Shown piece after piece: positions 18,562-27,886 of a DNA stretch of 64,000 bases (positions within the stretch are counted from its first letter, which is position 1; each line of letters begins with the position of its first letter). Under the pieces are notes generated by a model. It did no database searches. It worked only from the letters and a program-made list of their open reading frames with translations, and was not told where the DNA came from. The stretch spans positions 269,118-333,117 of the forward strand of contig CAVSVP010000006.1 in NCBI GenBank assembly GCA_963731125.1, written 5' to 3'. Origin of the DNA: CAVSVP01 sp963731125. GTDB taxonomy: Bacteria; Pseudomonadota; Gammaproteobacteria; Competibacterales; Competibacteraceae. A program made the position numbers and the translations under genes.

Positions 18562-19674
18562 TTACTGCAGGCAAGCTGCATACAATTTTTGGTAAGTATC
18601 GACCATGATATCGATGGTAAATTGTTCTGCAAAAACTGTGCGTCCTTTTCTTCCCATCTCTCGTGCCGTATTACTATCCCCTAGAATGTTCTCAATTGCC
18701 GTCGCTAAGCTTTGAGGTTCATTAGAGGGAACCAGTAAACCATTGACCTCGTGTTTTACCACCTCCCGATTCCCTCCTACATCGGTAGCCACGATGGGTT
18801 TACCTGCCGCACAAGCCTCAATCAAGGTTAAGGAAAGCCCTTCACTATGCGAACACAACACGAAGACATCCATAATGCTTAGCAGATCGGGAATATCCGT
18901 TCTAGTTCCTAGAAAGTATGTCTTATCTTGAATGTGCAGTTGCTTAGCTAAAATCTGTAAATCCACTTTCAAAGGTCCATCTCCTATAATTAGCAAAACC
19001 GCATTCAGATAGTTTCCGTTGACAATTTGCATGGCACGAAGGAGGCTTGCATGATTTTTAATCCAATCTAAGCGCGCTACAATCCCAATAACAGGTTGCT
19101 CGGATGTCAGGTTTAATTCCCGGCGGATAGTTTCTTGTGGACGAATCGTTAAACTTTGCGTATCTTCCACACCATTATAAATGAGTCGAATCCGGTCTCG
19201 TTCTATACCCTCTTCCTTCGCTAAATATTCCTTTCCTGCCGCGGAAACAGCGATGATACTATCCACCATGTGTGCAAGAATTCTGTTGGTAATTTTCACT
19301 TTTTTACTGGAAGAAAAATCCCTCCCGTGTTCGGTATAAACGATACACGGCACTCTAACGAGTCTTCCAGCCAATGTCCCATAAAAAAATGCAGTCGGAT
19401 TATGCAAATGCAGAATCTGCACTCCCGATTTTCTGAAGAACTTCGCCAGCTTAAGAATATAAGCGAAATCGATCCCCGCCCTTCTTCTAATAAGATGAAT
19501 AGCGACTCCAATATCGGATAAACGCGACCCTAAACTTCCTTGACTATCGTAACAACAAACAGCAGGTTGATAATAAGAGCGATCTAGTCTTGCCAGGAGA
19601 TTCACCACCATCATTTCTAATCCACCAATCTCCAGACCTTGAAGCAAGTGCAGCATTTTTATGGGTGCTCTCAA
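18562..19674 (-). CDS. GT4 glycosyltransferase, PEP-CTERM/EpsH1-associated type
   Basis: GT-B fold transferase of about 370 aa, resembling the sugar-transferase family associated with PEP-CTERM/EpsH1 loci. The N-terminus KMLHLLQGLEIGGLEMMVVNL contains the conserved IGGLE, HLHNPTAFFYG follows, and the C-terminal lobe shows IVARLDWIKNH and HSEGLSLTLIEACAAGKPIVATDVGG with both Glu residues. It should transfer a sugar from a nucleotide donor at the cytosolic membrane face. The start is uncertain: TTG at 19674 gives an N-terminal strand like other members, while an ATG at 19656 would trim six residues. It runs in the same direction as the O-ligase gene 134 bases downstream. Confidence 0.88.
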   Translation of the reverse strand: MRAPIKMLHLLQGLEIGGLEMMVVNLLARLDRSYYQPAVCCYDSQGSLGSRLSDIGVAIHLIRRRAGIDFAYILKLAKFFRKSGVQILHLHNPTAFFYGTLAGRLVRVPCIVYTEHGRDFSSSKKVKITNRILAHMVDSIIAVSAAGKEYLAKEEGIERDRIRLIYNGVEDTQSLTIRPQETIRRELNLTSEQPVIGIVARLDWIKNHASLLRAMQIVNGNYLNAVLLIIGDGPLKVDLQILAKQLHIQDKTYFLGTRTDIPDLLSIMDVFVLCSHSEGLSLTLIEACAAGKPIVATDVGGNREVVKHEVNGLLVPSNEPQSLATAIENILGDSNTAREMGRKGRTVFAEQFTIDIMVDTYQKLYAACLQ

Positions 19675-19948
19675 ATCTTTTAACTCAATTTTCTCATTAG
19701 TAGAACCGATGATCGCTTTACCCTTTGCAAGGTGTTCACTTCACCATGAAACCTATTCATATTTGGTGTAAATTAATTAATTTCCGTCACCTCAGCGTCC
19801 TGTCATCTCAAATTGCATCGGTTACATACAAAATTTATACGTTTTCGTCCCATAGCTCTCTAAAAATATAAAATAACAGAGGCAGGTATTATGCCGGTTT
19901 GGCAGCATGCTATTTATCATGCATAAGCTGCACACGGCGGCTAGTGAC

Positions 19949-22096
19949 TCACGCTTTGAACGTCCTATCCACCTCAATTAACAATTTTTCAGAGAGCACC
20001 ACTTTAACGGCGGGATCATTCGCTATCCATGCGATGAGTTTTTGCTTCAGTTCATCGAATACTTCTGGATGCCGGCCCGAAACATCATGAAGGCATTCGG
20101 GATCGTTGACAGTATCAAATAACTTAAATACCGCCGAAGACCTCATTGGAAAATAGATTAATTTCCACCTTTCTGTTCTAATCATGCGATCTTTTGCTTG
20201 TACAATAATGTTTTTAAATTCCGGTTTAATAGAAAGCGTACCCTTCTTCTTGTCTACTACGTCCAGCAAATCCGGCAAATCCGGATAACGCAAGTGATCT
20301 GCTGCTATCCCAGGTAAATTCGTTAACCAGATTCCCGTTTCACTAAACGCTACAAGATCCAACCTCTTACCCTTATCTTTGCCTTCAATATAAGGCACAA
20401 GCGACACACCGTCCATAGTTTCCGGAATTGGTACACCCACTAACTCTAGTAACGTAGGTGCAACGTCAATACTTCGAGTTATCTTTGACACATGGGGAGT
20501 TGGCATCCGACGCGGATCTACGATAATTAGTGGAATTCTTGAGCTGCTATCTCCCTGTACACTATTACCTTGCCCCCAAGTATTATGTTCAAAAAACTCT
20601 ATACCGTGATCGCTATAAATTACTAAGATAGTATTCTCTTCGAGACCACATGCCTTGATATGCTTTAAAATTTTAGCGACTTCATCATCAAAACTTTTTA
20701 CACAGCCATCGTATAAATTAATAATTTGCTCTAAGTCAAATTCTTTTCTACCATCACCTTGACGGCGAATAATTTCGAATGGATCTCTTAATCGAGCCAT
20801 TACAAATTTTGACTCACCTGAATAATTAGGATCAGCATAAAAACCATAATAAGGATACTCCGATGCAAACGGTGGGTGAGTCGTAGCCATAAACGCATTG
20901 AGCATAAACGGCGTACCGGCTGCTGCAAATCGACTAATCTGGACTCGCACATCGCGTCCAATCTTTTGCGTCAGTGGAATTCCAGCTAAATAATATAGCT
21001 CTGGCAAAAAACGCTTGCCAAACCGATTATGTGTAAACAGTGTAAGAAACAAGCGTATATCCTTCGGTCCTTGCCTAATCAAATACTTAATGTTCCATTG
21101 ATCATGGGGCAAGTCGAGTTGCTCAAAACCCAGCTGGAATTTACCAAGGTCACCTCCAGCCCAGTCACTGATAGCAGCAGCGCGGTAACCAGCTTCAGAC
21201 AGTAATTGCGCGAGACTGGGAACAGGTAATATTGTTTCCTCCTCGGCCACGAAATTATCTCGGATTCCGTGTTTATGCGGCCACACACCTGTTAGCAGAG
21301 AAATTAGACTGGGTGCAGTACGGGCACACGGAACAAAACAGTGGCTAAAAAGGGTTCCACGCTGCGCCAGGTTATCTAAACAAGGCGACACATTGCGAGG
21401 ATAGCCCAGACTACCCAAGCGATCGGCACGCAATGTATCAGCACCAATCATAACGATGTTTGGCTTATCAAGGTTCGGTTTTCGCGCAGAAACGACAGGC
21501 GGTGGTTCTTTTTCTTGGACCCCCCACAACACCATCCCGCTTAGGATCGCAATGATCATCAGCAGTGTCACGACTTGCTCATATTGACCTGTTGCGAAAA
21601 GACTTAAGACAGCAGCACCAAATATACCCAAAGCAATCAGCAAAATTCCTTTTTGTATTACCTGAACCCGGCTGGGAGAAAGCCATCGCCAGAAACAATA
21701 GAACCGCCCTAAACGGTAATGAGATGAGATGGCAATCGTACCGGGTGAAAACAGTAGACGACGACAAAACTGTAAAGTCGTGAGTAAAATCAGCCCGGCT
21801 AAACCGCAAAAAAAAACTGGGATAAACTGAAAGGACAGATCGAGATAAATGACAAATGAAATATAGATCAATACACCGAAAGCAGCCATTATAAAAGATA
21901 AAACAAATACCCAAAAAGCAAGTCTTATCAGAGCAAATATGGAATACCAGGTGTAGTTTTTAAGAACTTCTTTTCTTAATTGTGGCCCTGTTCGAGAAAA
22001 ATCACTGAGTGATTTAGCCACCAATATAAAAGTCCATATAAATGCCACACTAACCGCTGCAATTATAGCCATTAAATTTTGTTGATGTAGTAGCAT
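19949..22096 (-). CDS. Membrane alkaline-phosphatase-superfamily enzyme (sulfatase-like, Thr nucleophile)
   Basis: A 715-aa protein with about five hydrophobic segments in residues 8-190, then a catalytic domain facing the periplasm. Metal-binding motifs IGADTLRADRLG (Asp220) and SDHG (about 495) are intact. Where sulfatases carry Cys/Ser-x-Pro-Ser-Arg for formylglycine, this protein has TAPSLISLLTG with Thr260 at the nucleophile position and Leu replacing Arg. Thr is the nucleophile in phosphoethanolamine and phosphoglycerol transferases (EptA, LtaS) of the same superfamily. A phosphotransferase or phosphohydrolase acting on the exopolysaccharide or lipid is therefore as likely as a sulfatase. 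Neighbours are GT and flippase genes. Confidence 0.78.
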   Translation of the reverse strand: MLLHQQNLMAIIAAVSVAFIWTFILVAKSLSDFSRTGPQLRKEVLKNYTWYSIFALIRLAFWVFVLSFIMAAFGVLIYISFVIYLDLSFQFIPVFFCGLAGLILLTTLQFCRRLLFSPGTIAISSHYRLGRFYCFWRWLSPSRVQVIQKGILLIALGIFGAAVLSLFATGQYEQVVTLLMIIAILSGMVLWGVQEKEPPPVVSARKPNLDKPNIVMIGADTLRADRLGSLGYPRNVSPCLDNLAQRGTLFSHCFVPCARTAPSLISLLTGVWPHKHGIRDNFVAEEETILPVPSLAQLLSEAGYRAAAISDWAGGDLGKFQLGFEQLDLPHDQWNIKYLIRQGPKDIRLFLTLFTHNRFGKRFLPELYYLAGIPLTQKIGRDVRVQISRFAAAGTPFMLNAFMATTHPPFASEYPYYGFYADPNYSGESKFVMARLRDPFEIIRRQGDGRKEFDLEQIINLYDGCVKSFDDEVAKILKHIKACGLEENTILVIYSDHGIEFFEHNTWGQGNSVQGDSSSRIPLIIVDPRRMPTPHVSKITRSIDVAPTLLELVGVPIPETMDGVSLVPYIEGKDKGKRLDLVAFSETGIWLTNLPGIAADHLRYPDLPDLLDVVDKKKGTLSIKPEFKNIIVQAKDRMIRTERWKLIYFPMRSSAVFKLFDTVNDPECLHDVSGRHPEVFDELKQKLIAWIANDPAVKVVLSEKLLIEVDRTFKA

Positions 22097-22480
22097 AACA
22101 AAATTTTCTTATTTTCATCTCAATAAGTGATCAACCAACGTGCTTGTATACTTTTACAATTAATTAGTTACCATTTTTCTGTTTAAAACTAGCCATAAAC
22201 ACCAAACGTTCCATATTGTAACCACCAAGTATTACATGATAACGATGTAAACCAACGCTTGCATTCCAAGTCAAAAAAAGCGGCTGCCATCAATACAATA
22301 AATGATGGAATCCTTAGAAAAAATACTATAGGAAAACTCAATAGAAACACCGTGCAGTAGAGAAACCGGCTGGATAACGAGGATAGATCCAACTAGACCT
22401 ACAAACTCATCCATCGGCACCCTTTCAACCGGCGCCGTACCCTCTCCATAACTCCATGTCAGGCAGCATATCCAAAGTTT
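22097..22480. other. AT-rich intergenic gap
   Basis: This stretch lies between the flippase and the sulfatase-like gene, both on the minus strand. It must contain the promoter for the sulfatase-like gene unless read-through occurs. I see no convincing gene; short open frames here lack ribosome sites and similarity. Confidence 0.4.
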
Positions 22481-23953
22481 TTAGATCGGCTGCTTACCAA
22501 TTTCCAACCGTAAAAATTTTCTCCATCTTCTTGTTTCGGTTTCCAATGATGCGATGGGTAGATACAGGAACGCCAATGCGTAGCTTAAACTTCCCGCGCT
22601 TACCATGCCCAACAAATACAACACGGGATGACCGACTTGCCAGTAGGCCAGCAATCGATCGGCAAGAAACAATATACTGAGTAAAATCGCATTTAGCAAA
22701 AGACTAGGCTTCAATGCTTGCATCAGATTACGAAAATTTCCCTCAATAGATCGACTGGCTACCTTGAGCAGACGCAAACTATAGTAGACCGAGCCCAATA
22801 ATACTGCCCAGGCAATGCCTACTAAGCCCCACTTGAGACCAATCCAGGCGCTTATGACGATCACCGCCAAGCACTCCAACTGAACTTGCATTTGTCGGAA
22901 TAACTGATTCTGCGCTGCAATCACTGCTCTCGAAGCCGTAGCAATACAGTAAAATACGGCTGATTGAGAAAGGATTTGTAGAGGCAGTGCAGAAGGTAGC
23001 CATTTTTCACCATACACGACGCGGATGAATGGTTCGGCGATCCAAAACAAGCCGATGCTAAAGGGTAAGGTATACACAGCCGTTAAGGTAATAGTGCGAA
23101 AATAAATGTATTTCGATGTGTCCTTATTATCTTGGACTTTCGAAAGTCCGCGAAACACAGTTTGATACGCTGAGGTACATATTATTCCTGGTGCTATTTC
23201 ACTAAGACTCAGCGCTCTGTTATAGAGGCCAAGTTCGGCAGCCCCCAAAAAGCGGCTCACCAGCAGTTTACTGGACTGAACACGAACGTACTCCAGAATG
23301 TCAGTAATCGCGACCTTAACCCCGTAGCTGCCAAGGCGTTTCGCTACCTCGGTGCGGAAATAAATTCTTGGCCGCCAGCATGCAACCCACTGACATAGCA
23401 TGATACTGATCATCGCCCCTGCAAGCCCACCCCATACCAGGCTCCAAAAGCCCATACCATTGAATGCCAATAGAACGCTTACCAACCCCCCGCAGGGTAG
23501 AGTTACAAACTGTATTGAAACTATTGCTTTAAAACGCATCTCGCGCCGCAATTTAGATCTTGGAACATAATCAAATGGGCGCAAAATAAAACTAATCGCA
23601 GAGACTCTTAATAAATCGGTATAAAGTTTGTTATCAAACCATATTGCAAACCACGGTGCGATAGCAAAAAAAAAGGCATATACCAAAGCACAAGATATTA
23701 ACTGTAGCGTGAATACGACTTGATAATCACGTTCGTTGATTTCTTTTGCCTGGATTAATGCTGCGTTCATGCCGCCCGTAAGGAACTGCCCCGCTAGCCC
23801 CGTGAATATCCCAACCGTCGCTACTAAGCCGAAATCCTCTGGCACGAGAAGACGAGCGAGTATGACACCGAACACAAAAGACAAGCCTTGTTCGAAAACA
23901 CGACCGGTCAATAACCATTGGGTTCCGCTACGGATGCTTTCGCCGAGATTCAT
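22481..23953 (-). CDS. Polysaccharide flippase (Wzx/MOP superfamily)
   Basis: Inner-membrane protein of 490 aa with about 12-14 hydrophobic segments. The N-terminus has SGTQWLLTGRVFEQGLSFVFGVILARLLVPEDFGLVAT, the signature of lipopolysaccharide-biosynthesis flippases, and a mid-protein EYVRVQSSKLLVSRFLGAAELGLYNRA. It should flip undecaprenyl-linked repeat units to the periplasm for polymerisation. The ATG at 23953 has GAAG six bases upstream and overlaps the upstream GT gene by 26 bases; a TTG at 23977 is possible. The overlap implies co-transcription with that GT. Confidence 0.88.
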   Translation of the reverse strand: MNLGESIRSGTQWLLTGRVFEQGLSFVFGVILARLLVPEDFGLVATVGIFTGLAGQFLTGGMNAALIQAKEINERDYQVVFTLQLISCALVYAFFFAIAPWFAIWFDNKLYTDLLRVSAISFILRPFDYVPRSKLRREMRFKAIVSIQFVTLPCGGLVSVLLAFNGMGFWSLVWGGLAGAMISIMLCQWVACWRPRIYFRTEVAKRLGSYGVKVAITDILEYVRVQSSKLLVSRFLGAAELGLYNRALSLSEIAPGIICTSAYQTVFRGLSKVQDNKDTSKYIYFRTITLTAVYTLPFSIGLFWIAEPFIRVVYGEKWLPSALPLQILSQSAVFYCIATASRAVIAAQNQLFRQMQVQLECLAVIVISAWIGLKWGLVGIAWAVLLGSVYYSLRLLKVASRSIEGNFRNLMQALKPSLLLNAILLSILFLADRLLAYWQVGHPVLYLLGMVSAGSLSYALAFLYLPIASLETETRRWRKFLRLEIGKQPI

Positions 23954-25127
23954 AAGAGCTTCGGGAACAACTTTCAAAAATGCCGCTTAATTGCAAAGAT
24001 TTTTTAGCCACAATTTCCCAGGAAAACCCCTCATGGGCACGGCAATAACCTTTTGCCCCCATTTTCTTAGCTAAAGTCTTGTCACTGAGTAGCTTTAAGA
24101 GGCCAACGGCGACCTCTTCAATACAGTTGCCATTCACTCTTAAACCTGTCACATCGTGTACAACAGCGGCACCGGTTCCGCCCACGTTGCCAGCCAAAAC
24201 GGGTTTATCGCAAGCGGCCGCCTCAAGGAAAACCAAGCCAAACCCCTCGGTGTCGTGATTAATTTCTCGGTTAGGCATCGCAAACACATCGGCAGCGTTA
24301 TACCAGCGAGGTAGCTCCTCCGTCGAGATATGACCCAGCAAATGCACACGACTCGCCACCCCAAGTTCCTGAGATAAGGATGTCAGATACTCCCAATCTT
24401 CGCCGATACCAATGATAACATGATGAACATCAATGCCGCTCTGCAACAAACGCGGTAGTGCCCGCACAACCTGATCAAAACCCTTGCGACGTTGTAATCG
24501 CCCTACAGACAAAATAAGCGCTTGACCTTCCAAAAGCCCAATTGACTTACGTAAGTCAAGCACCTCTAACCCAGGTTGAAAACGTTCAATATCGACTCCC
24601 GGATAAATAATGGTAATTCTTTTCGGAATAACGCCCAATTTAATCAATTCATCCCGTGTAAATTCACTATTGGCAATGATGTGGTCGGCACGCCGGTAAG
24701 TAAACACCATGGCCTTAAGCTTTAGCGGTTGTCGCCAAGTAGTAATTTCCTCACCATGAGCATATATAAGTAGAGGACGTCGTTTGAGACGGGCCACTAA
24801 CCATCCTACCAGACCTTCAGGAAGAACGCGGCCAGCATGTATCGCATCTAAATCATGGCCAAACGCCAGACGCAGAGACTCGCTTAGCAGCTTAAGGTAG
24901 ATGACCAAAGACTCTGGCATCAGCCATCCGTAACGACGCAGTGAGAGCCGATGTACGCTGTTGGGGGACGTCGCATCGTATTCCGCCGCACCTGGAGCAT
25001 CCGCTGTTACGATGTGCGTTTGTTTCCCGCTAATCCGCCGGTAAACTTCAGCAAACCAGATAGCTGTGCCGCCTTTAATAGGCAAAAACATTTGGGTAAT
25101 TACCAAATAGCGAGGCACATGAGCCAT
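23928..25127 (-). CDS. Glycosyltransferase family 4 protein
   Basis: GT-B fold transferase of 399 aa. The N-terminal lobe has YLVITQMFLPIKGGTAIWFAEVYRRI and the mid-region AHGEEITTWRQ and IANSEFTRDEL. The C-terminal lobe shows SVGRLQRRKGFDQV and EGFGLVFLEAAACDKPVLAGNVGG, giving a complete donor-binding site. The donor and acceptor are unknown. It overlaps the flippase downstream and is preceded by a small unrecognised frame three bases upstream of its start, so it may be the second gene of an operon. The N-terminal pattern IKGGT-W is common in GTs acting on polyprenyl-linked sugars. Confidence 0.88.
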   Translation of the reverse strand: MAHVPRYLVITQMFLPIKGGTAIWFAEVYRRISGKQTHIVTADAPGAAEYDATSPNSVHRLSLRRYGWLMPESLVIYLKLLSESLRLAFGHDLDAIHAGRVLPEGLVGWLVARLKRRPLLIYAHGEEITTWRQPLKLKAMVFTYRRADHIIANSEFTRDELIKLGVIPKRITIIYPGVDIERFQPGLEVLDLRKSIGLLEGQALILSVGRLQRRKGFDQVVRALPRLLQSGIDVHHVIIGIGEDWEYLTSLSQELGVASRVHLLGHISTEELPRWYNAADVFAMPNREINHDTEGFGLVFLEAAACDKPVLAGNVGGTGAAVVHDVTGLRVNGNCIEEVAVGLLKLLSDKTLAKKMGAKGYCRAHEGFSWEIVAKKSLQLSGIFESCSRSSYESRRKHP

Positions 25128-25130
25128 TGC

Positions 25131-25430
25131 TTATGCCGCCAGCGGAAAATGTATAATGGAGAAACCATCGCATACAATCCTAAGACTCGGGTTAGTCTTA
25201 AGTGACGGTAACACCGCCCACAAAGCGTCCATGGGTCGGCCATGTCTGCGCAGGGCATCAGCAAGATTCGTCCGAATACGCCACATTCTGTCTTGATAGC
25301 CTTGTTGCACGACTGGCACGCCGTCAGCCAATAGCGCCTGCAACAATGCTAATGTTTTGACGCTAAGTGTTTGGAAGCGTAGCCGATTTATGCGCGTTGC
25401 GCTGTTATCGTGTATGAAATAAATTGCCAT
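25131..25430 (-). CDS. Unrecognised short frame, possibly a gene remnant
   Basis: A 99-codon frame ending three bases before the start of the GT4 gene. The translation contains a helical stretch (TLALLQALLADGVPVVQQGYQDRMWRI in outline) and a C-terminal DALWAVLPSLKTNPSLR reminiscent of the tail of some GT2 proteins. It has no clear ribosome site. I do not recognise a family. It could be a small genuine gene or the 3' remnant of a larger one, given that this part of the island holds other decayed pieces. Confidence 0.3.
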   Translation of the reverse strand: MAIYFIHDNSATRINRLRFQTLSVKTLALLQALLADGVPVVQQGYQDRMWRIRTNLADALRRHGRPMDALWAVLPSLKTNPSLRIVCDGFSIIHFPLAA

Positions 25431-25529
25431 AGGTAGGTAAGCAAATCTTTCCTATCCGTTTGCTGATTGTGAAAAGACACACATGAAATTGTACCTTTTC
25501 GGCAACTTTTCGACCCGCTGCATATCCAC

Positions 25530-25670
25530 TTAGCTTAAAAAATGATGCTCAGTCAATTCTTCCATTTCCAAAGCTTCCATAACACGGTAAAAACTTTCTA
25601 CTTGCACGTAAAATAATGCCGTCCAACAGTACCATATCTTTTATAAAGAATTTTTTTAGAAAGATGTGTA
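25530..25670 (-). pseudogene. Possible GT2 C-terminal remnant
   Basis: On the minus strand this stretch reads FIKDMVLLDG in one frame and then ALFYVQVESFYRVMEALEMEE in another, up to a stop at 25530. The pair resembles the C-terminal tail of inverting GT2 enzymes (FIxxxGFLDG, then SAFYxFLKYAKLWE). A single frameshift would join them. No upstream catalytic domain survives. This is a tentative reading. Confidence 0.25.
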
Positions 25671-25782
25671 AATTTTTGTTATGCGCTAATGCATTCTCGG
25701 TGATGACTGTCACGCCACTTATTAAGCCTCTTTTTCGAGAAGGCGTTATATGGTTTAAATAGCACCTCCAATGGCGTTTCAG

Positions 25783-25890
25783 ATATAGATCTGGAAGTTA
25801 TTCTCAAGACACGCCGTTAATACATCCCTATAAGCTCGACTGCGGCATCCATGCCGCAGACGGTCTTGATAACAGCTTCCAGATCTATAT
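25783..25890 (-). repeat. Palindromic repeat element, copy 2 (~108 bp)
   Basis: This copy has perfect 15-bp terminal inverted repeats, ATATAGATCTGGAAG at 25783-25797 and its complement at 25876-25890. An inner hairpin is built on TGCGGCAT / ATGCCGCA. Its reverse complement matches copy 1 (5387-5493) at about 93% by eye. It lies in a roughly 790-base stretch (25431-26220) with no intact gene. No convincing target duplication was seen. Confidence 0.88.
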
Positions 25891-26102
25891 AGCCGCTTAC
25901 TGGAAAATACACATCTCTTCTATCGGGGCATTAAAGTATTTGCACACTTTTTCGCCGAAAAAAAACATCGCGTGTAATGCCCTGGTCAATCTCAACGTTT
26001 TCCAATAGTCCCTTAGAATACGCCACAAATTTATCCGGTTTTCTTCGGCTTTCAGTTATGCGTCGATATTATCACTCGAACTTTTCTTAAGCGGCCTTGA
26101 AC

Positions 26103-26140
26103 CCGCCGCAAGCTAGGTGGCTTCAGCCACCGTGGATAAG
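26103..26140 (+). repeat. IS200/IS605-type end hairpin (possible solo omega-RNA end)
   Basis: A short stretch with AACCCGCCGCAAGC followed by the tight hairpin GGTGGCTTCAGCCACC (7-bp stem, 2-base loop). A GGCTTCAGCC-type hairpin near the right end is typical of IS605-family elements, where it forms the 3' part of the TnpB guide RNA. No tnpB lies next to it; the only tnpB piece in the window is at 52.9-53.1 kb. It is probably a solo end or relic. Confidence 0.35.
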
Positions 26141-26220
26141 GTAAGTTTTCTACCCTGGTGGGAGTTTGAGTAAGGGGAAAATAGCCAAAGTCGAGTTACT
26201 AACTTCAATCCATAAGGCGT

Positions 26221-27642
26221 TCACATAGTTTTTTCCACGGAATTGACAGCGAACGATTGGCACGCCTGCTGAGCAACACTAAGGCCTGTTTGCAGTGGCA
26301 CATGGCTTACTACGTAACGATGTTTTCCAGATGTTTCCGATGGAATCGCTTCCACCAATCGCAGCTCGACCCGGACACGTTTTCCAAGCCGAGCACGAAT
26401 ACCGCTGACGATGGCACCACCGGATTCGCTGCGCCAATGCGAGTCAGGCACGATGAGGACTTCAACCGCATCGACGGTATGTTGAATAAATTTGAACTCT
26501 CCTACCCCTTCCACAGCTCGCAGCACATAAATGACCGCCAGGGCATGCATAATGGTACCATCCGCACGGAGGATAAAATCCGTCGTACGTCCCATTACTG
26601 AACCAATCACGTGAAGCCCGCGGCCAGCTTTACAGTAGGCGTCGCTCCACTGCACAATATCGCCCGTGCGATAGCGAATAAAGGGCTGCGCCTCAGAACA
26701 AAGCCCGGTGATCACGGCTTCTCCCATCTCACCGGGCGCCACTGGCTGTTCTTTTTCATCCAGTACTTCTAACACATTGCTCTCGCTCATCAGCAACAGC
26801 TGACCCTCAGGCGTTTCGTAGGCAGTCAAGCCTGCATCTCTGCTACCAAATTCATTAGCGACTGGAGCTTTAAAAACTTCTTGAATCAGTTCCCGTTGAT
26901 AAGGGTAGAGGGGCTCTCCGGTGGTACACACTACGTTAAGGCGAGGAAGCTTAAGCTTAATCCCACGATCCTGGACACGGGCCGCCAGCAGCGCAATACT
27001 GCTCGCATAACCGTAAATGCATTTGGGCTGGAAATGCTGAATGGTCGTAATATAGTCGTCCATGTTCGACGGTGACATTTCGAATGCATTCAAGAGCAAC
27101 TGATTCAGAAGACGATCCCGCAGCATTTTAATACGATCAGTCTTGTGCAATTCCACAGGAGCTCCCCAAAGGTAGACTTCCCGGTCACCCACTTCGATCC
27201 CCCACCAACGACGCGCTCGAATTCGTCCCGCCGCATCCGCGGCTTGGCGCTGGCGTCCATAGTAAAAAATCAGCGGCTTTCCCGTGGAACCCCCCGTGTT
27301 GTATTGGAATGCACCGCCTGGTACCGTACGCCAGACTATCCTTTCGACATGCTCCGATGCATCTCGCTTGGTCATGGTCGGTAATTGCCGTAAATCCGCA
27401 AGGCTCGTTAAACCCACGCCGTCGCAATCCAGTCCTGCCGCTCTAATCCGCTCTGTATGCCAGGGGCTATGAGCTAAGGCTAACCGCAACAACGCATTAA
27501 GCTTTTGTAGCTGCAGCGCTTCAATCTCATCTCTGGAATACCACTGACTGCGCTCCAACTCGTCCAAATAATCAAACGTTGGACGACGAAGCAGGCGCTC
27601 GTGTAAAGGATAGATAACGTGACGTGCCAGGTAGGAAAGCAT
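26221..27642 (-). CDS. PaaK/CapK-like AMP-binding ligase
   Basis: Adenylate-forming protein of 473 aa of the phenylacetate-CoA ligase/CapK family. It has the ATP loop YNTGGSTGKPL (about residues 114-124), NEFGSRDAG in place of the usual YGxTE (about 262) and IRYRTGDIV (about 325). Members in polysaccharide loci have no proven substrate; they are thought to activate an acid for transfer to a sugar or carrier. The acyl carrier protein at 10.9 kb could be a partner. Both flanks are decayed DNA (GT remnants and a repeat), so this may be the survivor of a larger module. Length is normal and no frameshift is seen. Confidence 0.82.
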   Translation of the reverse strand: MLSYLARHVIYPLHERLLRRPTFDYLDELERSQWYSRDEIEALQLQKLNALLRLALAHSPWHTERIRAAGLDCDGVGLTSLADLRQLPTMTKRDASEHVERIVWRTVPGGAFQYNTGGSTGKPLIFYYGRQRQAADAAGRIRARRWWGIEVGDREVYLWGAPVELHKTDRIKMLRDRLLNQLLLNAFEMSPSNMDDYITTIQHFQPKCIYGYASSIALLAARVQDRGIKLKLPRLNVVCTTGEPLYPYQRELIQEVFKAPVANEFGSRDAGLTAYETPEGQLLLMSESNVLEVLDEKEQPVAPGEMGEAVITGLCSEAQPFIRYRTGDIVQWSDAYCKAGRGLHVIGSVMGRTTDFILRADGTIMHALAVIYVLRAVEGVGEFKFIQHTVDAVEVLIVPDSHWRSESGGAIVSGIRARLGKRVRVELRLVEAIPSETSGKHRYVVSHVPLQTGLSVAQQACQSFAVNSVEKTM

Positions 27643-27886
27643 ATAAAGCCAGTGTTGCTAGAGTAATCTTTTAAAGTAGCTTACTTTGAGAACGGCCGTT
27701 TACCTTAAGAATACGGAACCTTCACTGTCCAAAGGCATAATCTCTTTATTCAATTAGCATATTCTTTATTCGGTTTCCTCCAGCCCTAGCTTGTGCATAG
27801 GCAATGATAGCATGACTGCTTCAAGCCTCCTGTGCAACTGCGATTGCTCATGCTAAAGCTTGTTGAGAGTTACAGAGTACCAGTAT

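Noticed and set aside
22189..22392. 67-codon minus-strand frame in the gap before the sulfatase-like gene
   Set aside because: Hydrophobic by AT-rich composition, no ribosome site, no similarity recognised.
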